11,792 bases of DNA from Oscillospiraceae bacterium (GTDB lineage: Bacteria > Bacillota > Clostridia > Oscillospirales > Ruminococcaceae), in the NCBI GenBank assembly GCA_900752435.1, contig CAADVD010000042.1, positions 1-11,792 of the forward strand, in the 5' to 3' direction. The notes below the pieces were generated by a model that did no database searches, had not been told where the DNA came from, and saw only the letters and a list, made by a program, of their open reading frames with translations. Every line of letters begins with the position of its first letter. Within the stretch, counting starts at the first letter, position 1. Positions 6,357-11,792 of the stretch are shown here, one piece after another. The position numbers were made by a program, and so were the translations under genes.

Positions 6357-7787
6357 TTAAAATTCCTGTTCACCGTCCGGAGTCAACATCCAGACCGGTT
6401 CTTTTTTCCATTTGTGCAGAATCATGTTCAGCCACAGCACACCGCCAATCAACATGGCAATACCAAAACCGAGCCATCCTTCTGCCGATTGCCCCTTGGC
6501 GCAGAATACCGCAATCACGGTCGCAATAACCAAAGACAACACACGCATCACATTGCCGCCCGGGATCTTGTAAGGACGTTTCCATTCCGGTTTGGTTTTC
6601 GCCAAACGGAGGCCAGAAATGCTGGTAATGATGTAACAGCAAGAGCAAGCAAACGCCATCAAGTTAAAGAAGTCGCTGATATCCGGCATAACTAAGAATA
6701 CCACACTCAGGGCAAAAATCAAAAGATTCGCAACAATTGGCTGGCTGTAACGATTGGTTTTCGCGAAGATTTTCGGCAGGAAGTTCTGTCGGCCCATTGC
6801 ATACAGCATACGCACGCCGGAATACCAGAAGCCCAGTACGGAAGTTCCAATCGGGAACAGCACGCCAACCACGCCGAGGAACAGCGCATATTTCGCGCCC
6901 CAGCCATAGTTGCTGACGATTTGTTCAATGGAGATGAACGGCGAGCAATCACCGCCGTGGGTTAACTCCGCATACGGCGCCATGCCAGCCAGCGCAAAGT
7001 AAAACAGCACATACACCGCACCGCAGGTCAGCACGGAACCCAAAATCGCTTTTTTCTGATCTTTGATGGGGAACGTTCCTTCTTCTACCAGTGCCGGAAC
7101 CGTCTCAAAGCCAAAAAACGGCGTAATCAAAAAGGCCAAGCCGCAAATCCAGCCAATGCCGCCCTGTTTGTCCGGTGCATCGTTGAGGCAGGTAGAGAAG
7201 AAGTTGTCAAAGTTTGAAAAGCTCCAGCTTCCGGAAATCAGATACAGCACCGCAGTGATCAAGACGCCGGCGATGCCAAGCAGCAGCATGGCGGTTTGCA
7301 CTTTGCCAGCCACTACGTTTTTGAACAAGCTCAATACACACCAGAAGGCCAGCGCCGCAATGCAGATGACGATTTTACCCGTTGTGCTGAGTTCCAATTT
7401 AAACTGGTACAAAATCCAGTCGAGAATTCCCAATACACCGGCTGTCGGTACGCAAATCCAGCATAGTAAAATCAGCCAGCTTGACCAAAAGCCCATGTGC
7501 TTGTTCAATCCCACCGTGTTGAACACCAATGCAGAACCAGCGCTCGGCAGCATTGTGGACAGCTCCGCATACAGAAAGGCGATGGGAAGTACCGCCACGG
7601 TCATCAGTCCAAATCCCAAAAAGGTTGCCGGACCTGTATAGGACATAAAGATCCCATCCCAATAACACATGAAGGTAAAAATTGCACCGGTCGCCAATGC
7701 ATACACATAAATCAAATTCAACGAACGGCTGAGTGCGTTTGATTTGTCAAGCCTGGATGTCGTTTTTGCTTGAGTTGATGTGCTCAT
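6357..7787 (-). CDS. APC-superfamily amino acid/amine permease, 476 aa
   Basis: ATG 7785-7787 is selected by a strong AGGAGG (7795-7800) seven bases away; further upstream codons lie in the untranslated gap. After a hydrophilic N-terminus (1-20) the protein shows about 12 hydrophobic segments, as expected for APC permeases. The first is broken around ATGAIF, and the sixth carries ITPFFGFETVPALVEEGTF, matching the family's substrate- and cation-binding unwound helix. The C-terminal tail is short and charged. It should sit in the cytoplasmic membrane and import an amino acid or amine. Exact substrate cannot be read from sequence, but its place between an APH kinase and an SDR in a PLP-enzyme operon suggests that it imports the amino compound the operon degrades. 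Confidence 0.9.
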   Translation of the reverse strand: MSTSTQAKTTSRLDKSNALSRSLNLIYVYALATGAIFTFMCYWDGIFMSYTGPATFLGFGLMTVAVLPIAFLYAELSTMLPSAGSALVFNTVGLNKHMGFWSSWLILLCWICVPTAGVLGILDWILYQFKLELSTTGKIVICIAALAFWCVLSLFKNVVAGKVQTAMLLLGIAGVLITAVLYLISGSWSFSNFDNFFSTCLNDAPDKQGGIGWICGLAFLITPFFGFETVPALVEEGTFPIKDQKKAILGSVLTCGAVYVLFYFALAGMAPYAELTHGGDCSPFISIEQIVSNYGWGAKYALFLGVVGVLFPIGTSVLGFWYSGVRMLYAMGRQNFLPKIFAKTNRYSQPIVANLLIFALSVVFLVMPDISDFFNLMAFACSCCYIITSISGLRLAKTKPEWKRPYKIPGGNVMRVLSLVIATVIAVFCAKGQSAEGWLGFGIAMLIGGVLWLNMILHKWKKEPVWMLTPDGEQEF

Positions 7788-7844
7788 AAAAATCCCTCCT
7801 AATTTTTTCGAACGAAACGCCCCCACAGTGTATCCGTTCGTATT

Positions 7845-7893
7845 GAAAAAAGTTTTACGGCAAAACGATTCGCATTTATCGGTTCGCGTAAAA
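7845..7893 (-). terminator. Possible attenuating hairpin between kinase and permease
   Basis: TTTTACG and CGTAAAA (7853-7859 with 7887-7893) pair around a loop that itself can form a short GCGAA/TTTGC stem. On the minus strand CTTTTTTC follows. It lies within the 113-base gap before the permease. The stem is AT-rich and the loop long, so support is moderate. No promoter was found in this gap. Confidence 0.4.
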
Positions 7894-7900
7894 AGCTTTT

Positions 7901-8899
7901 TCAAGCAAATTTTTTCAGATACCGTTCCGCCAGCGCCAACGTGCCGTCGGTAAAGCCAATGCTCAGCTCCTTCACCGGATCACTGTCGGAATGACTGGTA
8001 ATCCACGCAAGCAGCTGCAGCCTTCTCTGCATCACAAAAGTATCAATTTCGTCGTATTCCTGTTTGGAAAAAGGTTCCACCCGCCGGTATCCATCCAGCC
8101 ACGAATGAATGAGTTCCGGCGTAATGGGCTTATCCTCGATGAAGCTCACCGCACCAGCCAAATCGTGCAAATACCAGCCGAATCCACAATCGTCAAAGTC
8201 AATTACCTTGATTCTATCCCCCTCAACCAGCAGATTGGCCAATCGAAGATCCGCGTGAATCAATCCGAAGTCATGCCGGGCTTTGCCGAATCGTTCCAAA
8301 CGGCTTTGTATCACCGTTGACGCCTTTGTCAGCGTATCCAAGCCGTCCTTGGTCAGGTCTTCTGCTTCCTGCCAGCGTCCCCACATGGGATGCGCGCCAA
8401 TCATGGTGTCGTAATCCATAGTCCAGCGCTCCAAATATTTCGCATCATTCCACATTCGGCTCTGACGGTGCAGCCATGCGGTCGCTTCTCCCAAATCTGC
8501 AAACTGCCGAATGACGTTTTGTTCATCGCTCTCATCCGGCGCATGACCCTCCAGAAATTCATACAGCACACAGGCGAATGTCTGATCGGCCATCCACGAA
8601 TGAATCAATTGCACATAAAATCCATTTTTGCCTTTGATGGGGCTGGCCACAATTAATGGCGTATACTTTTTGATTTCGCGCAGCCACTTGATTTCGGCAT
8701 TCAGCTCCTCCAGTGTGTGATACCCCGGCCGACTGATGCGCATCACCGCTTCGTTCGCGCCGGTGACCTTATTTTTGACCATATAGGTGATATTCTCGGA
8801 TACCTGAAGCATCTTTGCCGTACAGGTTTGCTCCATGCCGAATTTTTTCAGCGCGTCCTCGGCGTAGCTGTCAAAAATGTCGAGTCTTCCAATTGCCAT
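7901..8899 (-). CDS. APH/HYKK-like small-molecule kinase (phosphotransferase family), 332 aa
   Basis: Start ATG 8897-8899 follows a GGGGGAG site (8906-8912) by six bases; the frame upstream is a basic stretch overlapping the preceding gene's end. The protein has the APH-fold hallmarks: HADLRLAN (215-222; catalytic Asp217, metal-binding Asn222) and VIDFDDCGFG (232-241; Asp234 in the DFD/DFG position). The N-lobe shows AVMRIS (51-56) near the ATP site. Members phosphorylate hydroxyls of small molecules with ATP or GTP: choline/ethanolamine, homoserine, hydroxylysine, aminoglycosides. A resistance enzyme is unlikely, since it sits 64 bases behind a PLP enzyme and before a permease. An amino-alcohol or hydroxy-amino-acid kinase fits best; the substrate is inferred. 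Confidence 0.88.
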   Translation of the reverse strand: MAIGRLDIFDSYAEDALKKFGMEQTCTAKMLQVSENITYMVKNKVTGANEAVMRISRPGYHTLEELNAEIKWLREIKKYTPLIVASPIKGKNGFYVQLIHSWMADQTFACVLYEFLEGHAPDESDEQNVIRQFADLGEATAWLHRQSRMWNDAKYLERWTMDYDTMIGAHPMWGRWQEAEDLTKDGLDTLTKASTVIQSRLERFGKARHDFGLIHADLRLANLLVEGDRIKVIDFDDCGFGWYLHDLAGAVSFIEDKPITPELIHSWLDGYRRVEPFSKQEYDEIDTFVMQRRLQLLAWITSHSDSDPVKELSIGFTDGTLALAERYLKKFA

Positions 8900-8963
8900 T
8901 GTGCTCTCCCCCACAAGCTGTTTTGATTTCCGGCGGTTTTTGATGGACTCTTGCCTTGCAGAA

Positions 8964-10235
8964 CTATTGTGCCGCTGCTTCGTCCGCCGCTTCTTTGATG
9001 CCTTTGGCCATCTTTTCAAGCAGTTCGTCGCAGTACTCTTTGGTACAAAGCACGCCTGGCTTAAACTGCACCACGCTCGGGTCCAACTGCGAATAAATTG
9101 CCCAGACGCCGTTTTCGTACAAATGCTGCATGGCGGTCACACCGCCATGCTCACCTTTGAATTCCAAGCCCATAATCAATCCGTTCTGGCGAATGCCGAG
9201 GAAGTAATCCGGATTGTCCTCTTTGATTTTTTCCAATCCGTCGCGCAGATACTGGGACAGGAACTCTACATTCTTCTTGGTTTCCGGACGCTTGAGAATT
9301 TCAAATACCTTCAATGCACAGATACAGCCCAGCTCGCTTCCGCCAAACGTGGACATATGTGCCGAGCCATCTTGGCGCATCCACTGCGATGCCCGATGAT
9401 TCAAAATCACGGCAGAGATCGGATAGATGCCGCCGCTGAACCCTTTGGAGGTCACGATGATGTCCGGATTTACACCATATTTGGTAATGGCCCACATTTC
9501 CCCGCTTCGCATCAAACCGGTCTGCACCTCATCGGCAATGTACAGTGCGCCATACTTTTCACACAACTTTTTGACCTCCGGCAAATAGCCCTCCTTTGGC
9601 ATCGGGAAGCCATAAGTTGCTGGAATGGTTTCCATAATCACGCAAGCCGCATCATTTTTGGCGAGCGCCTTCTCCATAGCTTCCAAATCGTTGAATGGCA
9701 CTTTGACGTTGTGCTCCTCATCGTTGTCGGCCAAAAAGATTTTGGCATAACGATCCGCACCGCACGCCACCGCCAAACCAGTGTGTCCATGGTAACAGTT
9801 CTGAATGGAAATCACCTTTCGGCGTCCTGTAGCGTTTTTCGCACATTTGAGTGCCAAATCGATCACTTCACCGCCGCTGGAACCGTAAATCACGTGCTCC
9901 ATGCCCTCCGGCGATACTTCGATCACCGTTTTGGCCAGCGCCGCCTTGACGACGGACGGAAAATGATGATTGCCGATGTCGCACTGCTTTGTTCCTTCCA
10001 CCAGTGCGGCAATCACTTCCGGATTGCGATGGCCCAAACTGTAAGTACCTCCGTTGATGTGCACATCCATCAGCTTTTTGCCATCCAAATCATAGAAATA
10101 ATAACCCTCGCGGTCGCCCATGATAAAGTCGATGCCCAAATCCAGCCATTCCTTGGTTTTGCCGCTGTTCCAATACGTCAGCGAATCCTCAAACACCTGT
10201 GCTTTGGTTGCCTTTTGAAAGATTTCCAGTTCCAT
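8964..10235 (-). CDS. Class-III PLP aminotransferase-fold enzyme (transaminase or phospho-lyase), 423 aa
   Basis: ATG 10233-10235 has AAGAGGAG (core 10245-10250) nine bases upstream. The frame stays open for 46 more codons, but those run through two leader hairpins and look non-coding. Class-III (subgroup II) features: YGSSGGEVIDLALK (117-130) for the cofactor phosphate, CYHGHTG (147-153) stacking on the ring, ADEVQTG (234-240; Asp235 to the pyridine nitrogen), TSKGFSGGIYP (262-272; Schiff-base Lys264) and STFGGSELG (295-303). Family members are omega-amino transaminases, but the fold also includes ammonia-eliminating phospho-lyases for phosphoethanolamine and phosphohydroxylysine. The next gene is an APH kinase, which would supply a phosphorylated substrate, so I favour phospho-lyase; a plain transaminase remains possible. 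First gene of the operon, cytoplasmic. Confidence 0.9.
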   Translation of the reverse strand: MELEIFQKATKAQVFEDSLTYWNSGKTKEWLDLGIDFIMGDREGYYFYDLDGKKLMDVHINGGTYSLGHRNPEVIAALVEGTKQCDIGNHHFPSVVKAALAKTVIEVSPEGMEHVIYGSSGGEVIDLALKCAKNATGRRKVISIQNCYHGHTGLAVACGADRYAKIFLADNDEEHNVKVPFNDLEAMEKALAKNDAACVIMETIPATYGFPMPKEGYLPEVKKLCEKYGALYIADEVQTGLMRSGEMWAITKYGVNPDIIVTSKGFSGGIYPISAVILNHRASQWMRQDGSAHMSTFGGSELGCICALKVFEILKRPETKKNVEFLSQYLRDGLEKIKEDNPDYFLGIRQNGLIMGLEFKGEHGGVTAMQHLYENGVWAIYSQLDPSVVQFKPGVLCTKEYCDELLEKMAKGIKEAADEAAAQ

Positions 10236-10262
10236 TTGTGCTGTCTCCTCTTTTGATGAAAT

Positions 10263-10325
10263 AAAAATGGTGCATCGGATTTTCCCATGCACCATTGCAT
10301 TCGTATTCCATTCTGCATCATTTTT
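10263..10325 (-). promoter_or_regulatory. Leader terminator with alternative antiterminator pairing
   Basis: On the minus-strand RNA, 10287-10295 pairs with 10267-10275 (9 bp, plus GG/CC inside) and is followed by TTTTTATTTC, an intrinsic-terminator shape only about 12 bases before the ribosome site of the PLP-enzyme gene. The terminator's descending arm and T tract (10263-10274) can instead pair with 10314-10325, 11 of 12 bases matching, which would destroy the terminator. The two structures exclude each other, as in attenuators. No known riboswitch class or T-box was recognised. Confidence 0.5.
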
Positions 10326-10335
10326 GTAAAATACA

Positions 10336-10369
10336 AAAGGCGCATGAGAAAAAATTCTCATGCGCCTTT
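10336..10369 (-). terminator. Strong hairpin in the intergenic leader
   Basis: A perfect 15-bp stem with a 4-base loop is followed on the minus strand by TTTTGTATTTT. It may be the terminator of the AraC-type regulator gene (132 bases behind its stop). If transcription of the enzyme operon begins near 10435, it is instead the first of two leader hairpins. Confidence 0.65.
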
Positions 10370-10441
10370 GCACTTCATTTTGAAAAAAGATTTAGCAAAT
10401 CCTGCATTTTAGATTTGTGTTAATTCCTTTTGACAGATTCT

Positions 10442-10470
10442 ATTATAATCTCTTTCAAAATTATTGCCAT
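10442..10470 (-). promoter_or_regulatory. Candidate activator-dependent promoter of the PLP-enzyme operon
   Basis: A consensus TATAAT (10442-10447) faces the operon on the minus strand. The matching -35 zone (10464-10470) is poor (TGGCAA-like), as often seen in promoters needing an activator, and it directly abuts a palindrome. The predicted leader would be about 200 bases long. Confidence 0.45.
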
Positions 10471-10506
10471 GAAAAATATTCATGTTTTACCCTGAAAATC
10501 TTCAGG
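10468..10506. promoter_or_regulatory. Tandem palindromes, candidate operator for the adjacent AraC-type regulator
   Basis: CATGAAAAATATTCATG (10468-10484) and CCTGAAAATCTTCAGG (10491-10506) share the form CNTGAA-N4/5-TTCANG. Their centres lie about 22 bases apart, close to two helical turns. They sit just upstream of the candidate promoter; the second overlaps the stop codon of the regulator gene. Confidence 0.45.
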
Positions 10507-11545
10507 TTTTTAAAAAATTACGGTATTCCGATGGTGAAATCCCTGTCTTTTGCTTGAATATCTTGGAAAAATACTCCGCGTCTGCATATTGAAGCTGCGT
10601 AGCTATTTCATGAATTTTTTTATTCCGATCCTTCAAAAGAATTTTGGCGCGATCGACTTTTACTTCATTCACAAAATCCACAAATGACATGCCCACATAC
10701 TTTTTGAAAATATGACTGACGTAATTTTTATTCAGAAATACCGCATTGGCCACATTCTCCAAGCTGAGTTTTTCCTCCACATGCACGACCATATATTTTC
10801 CGATGGGATAAACCAGCTTGTGGTCAATCATATGGTACTTGGCAATCACCTGGCCAACGCGGGTGAAGTCATGAATCCATTCCCGAACAATTTCTTCCTT
10901 CAATTTCTTTTTAAAGCCAATTTGATAAGTGTACCTTTTGGCATACAAAAACTTTTCCAGCCACGGTTTGCGGCGAATCAGTTCATCATACACGCGTCCC
11001 TTGGTCTTTTCCGCCGCCATCTGGGCGTTGAGCGCATCGCCATGCAAATCTTTGTACAGGGTATCGATCAAATCCGCGCAGATAAACTGCACATCCGCAC
11101 CATCCTCGGAAAATAAGTTTTCAATCAAAACATCTATTTTGGGCGTAATGTTAAATAAAATCTCTGTGGACACCACATTTTCATAAATTCGATTGATGGC
11201 TTGATCCAATTGTTCCTCGGTAAACGGCCGCACCAAATAGTCGAAAGCGCCGCTCAAAAAACCTTCTCGCACCTGCTCATAATCCCGATTCTCACTAATG
11301 AGCATAAATCGCACGCTCATCCGACTGCGCTTTAGCTCCTCAATCAGCGCAATTTCCGACACCGGACGCTGGTAGGTCGGAATACACACGATATCCGTAC
11401 CGAACCTTTCCAGCTGTTTGAGCACATTCTGCTCCTGTCCGATTGCTTCCGTCAGCAAAAAATCGTCATGCTTCTTCCAAATACTCATCCGTTTGATTTG
11501 CGCGGCAATCCCGCCCTGTTCATCCACCACCGTAATCCGATACAT
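10502..11545 (-). CDS. YesN-like AraC-family regulator with degenerate receiver domain, 347 aa
   Basis: The N-terminal part (1-125) has the receiver fold: VVDEQ (6-10, acidic Asp8/Glu9), LISEN (82-86, Ser84) and GAFDYLVRPFTEEQL (99-113). The usual phospho-acceptor Asp is missing: the stretch DIVCIPTYQRP (51-61) has Pro where DIVLLDxxMP proteins carry it, and the conserved Lys before Pro-Phe is Arg106. It is thus probably not switched by phosphorylation. A helical linker (130-250) leads to an AraC-type pair of helix-turn-helices (about 260-282 and 309-332, with YFSKIFKQKTGISPSEYR). The start follows a weak GGGGG ribosome site (11554-11558). It lies directly upstream of the catabolic operon in the same direction and most likely controls it. 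No sensor kinase is in the window. Confidence 0.9.
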   Translation of the reverse strand: MYRITVVDEQGGIAAQIKRMSIWKKHDDFLLTEAIGQEQNVLKQLERFGTDIVCIPTYQRPVSEIALIEELKRSRMSVRFMLISENRDYEQVREGFLSGAFDYLVRPFTEEQLDQAINRIYENVVSTEILFNITPKIDVLIENLFSEDGADVQFICADLIDTLYKDLHGDALNAQMAAEKTKGRVYDELIRRKPWLEKFLYAKRYTYQIGFKKKLKEEIVREWIHDFTRVGQVIAKYHMIDHKLVYPIGKYMVVHVEEKLSLENVANAVFLNKNYVSHIFKKYVGMSFVDFVNEVKVDRAKILLKDRNKKIHEIATQLQYADAEYFSKIFKQKTGISPSEYRNFLKT

Positions 11546-11594
11546 GAAATTTTCCCCCGTTTTTTCTGTTTCTAACCTCTACCCCGATACATGC

Positions 11595-11603
11595 ATTGTA
11601 ACA
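11595..11603 (-). promoter_or_regulatory. Probable extended -10 promoter of the regulator gene
   Basis: TGTTACAAT on the minus strand gives a TGn-extended -10 box about 50 bases upstream of the ATG. There is no good -35 box. A 9-bp inverted repeat TTTCTGTTT / AAACAGAAA (11563-11571 and 11612-11620) flanks it. Confidence 0.45.
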
Positions 11604-11639
11604 CATTTGGTAAACAGAAACCAGTCTGTAAGGCAAGAA

Positions 11640-11679
11640 AACACCGGAACGAACAATTTCCACTGTCCGCTCCGGTGTT
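11640..11679 (-). terminator. Terminator of the gene entering from the right edge
   Basis: A 9-bp perfect outer stem (11640-11648 with 11671-11679), extended inwards with two mismatches, is followed on the minus strand by TTTCTTG. It lies 14 bases past the stop codon of the partial gene and isolates the regulator's promoter. Confidence 0.8.
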
Positions 11680-11693
11680 GCAAATCATTTCTC

Positions 11694-11792
11694 TTACAGA
11701 ATTGGCGTCTCCGGTTCTACCGGATCAATACTGCTTGTCACGATGACATCTTCACTGTGAAACACCGTAATTTCTGTTACCGGCGCTTCATA
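11694..11792 (-). CDS. C-terminal end of an unidentified protein or small peptide (5' part outside window)
   Basis: The last 32 codons of a minus-strand frame run from the right edge to a TAA at 11694-11696 and are followed at once by a terminator, which supports a real gene end. The peptide starts YEAPVTEITVFHSEDVIVTS and ends in an acidic Pro/Glu-rich PVEPETPIL. The pattern YEAPxxExxxFxxEDVIxTS resembles short hypothetical proteins of about 40-60 residues that I recall being common in Clostridia, so almost the whole gene may be visible. Function unknown. Confidence 0.6.
   Translation of the reverse strand, partial: YEAPVTEITVFHSEDVIVTSSIDPVEPETPIL

Noticed and set aside
7901..8899. Aminoglycoside resistance gene
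   Set aside because: The APH fold is shared by many metabolic kinases; the operon context with a PLP enzyme, permease and SDR points to catabolism, and no mobile element is nearby.
8877..10256. A 459-codon open frame on the + strand opposite the PLP-enzyme gene
   Set aside because: It mirrors the codon structure of a well-supported minus-strand enzyme with intact catalytic motifs; its translation has no recognisable domain and no ribosome site.
10236..10373. N-terminal extension of the PLP enzyme from an in-frame GTG/ATG
   Set aside because: The stretch overlaps two leader hairpins, gives an unfamily-like sequence, and a better ribosome site sits before the ATG at 10235.
10430..10447. TTGACA followed by TATAAT on the + strand as a promoter
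   Set aside because: The two boxes are only about 8 bases apart, far from the 16-18 required, and no + strand gene follows.
1..11792. CRISPR array, tRNA or rRNA genes, insertion sequences, phage attachment sites
   Set aside because: No regularly spaced short repeats, cloverleaf, rRNA segments, transposase or integrase were seen; the only tandem repetition is the protein-coding repeat array.

Overview
The window looks like chromosomal DNA from a low- to mid-GC Gram-positive anaerobe, most likely a member of the Clostridia (Oscillospiraceae/Ruminococcaceae-like). The evidence is a clostridial-type cell-wall hydrolase with GBS-Bsp-like repeats, strong AGGAGG-type ribosome sites, YesN/AraC and NYN-LOTUS proteins, and short intergenic regions with U-tailed hairpins. 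This assignment is inferred from gene content only. One gene runs off the left edge and another off the right edge.

Left part (1-3300, + strand): a large secreted peptidoglycan hydrolase. It has a GH25 muramidase domain, six GBS-Bsp-like repeats in an alternating A-B-A-B-A-B order, and a C-terminal CHAP domain. It is followed by hairpin terminators that separate it from minus-strand genes.

Middle (3250-5440, - strand): a small unrecognised gene with its own promoter and a possible frameshifted tail, a SLOG/DUF1273 (YpsA-like) protein, and a NYN-domain protein with two LOTUS/OST-HTH domains. The last two probably form a short transcription unit (NYN first, SLOG second) with a hairpin between them.

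Right part (5440-11550, - strand): a five-gene cluster. In transcription order it holds a YesN-like AraC regulator with a degenerate receiver domain, a class-III PLP aminotransferase-fold enzyme, an APH-type small-molecule kinase, an APC-superfamily permease and a UcpA-like short-chain dehydrogenase. A strong terminator follows. The pairing of an APH kinase with a class-III PLP enzyme matches the phosphorylate-then-eliminate logic known from hydroxylysine and phosphoethanolamine degradation. My working inference is therefore a regulated uptake-and-catabolism operon for an amino alcohol or hydroxy amino acid: permease imports, kinase phosphorylates the hydroxyl, PLP enzyme acts as phospho-lyase or transaminase, SDR handles the carbonyl/alcohol product. 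The leader before the PLP-enzyme gene carries tandem palindromes, two U-tailed hairpins and a possible antiterminator pairing. U-tailed hairpins also sit between kinase and permease and between permease and SDR.

Right edge (11640-11792, - strand): the C-terminal 32 codons of another minus-strand gene, ending in a terminator.
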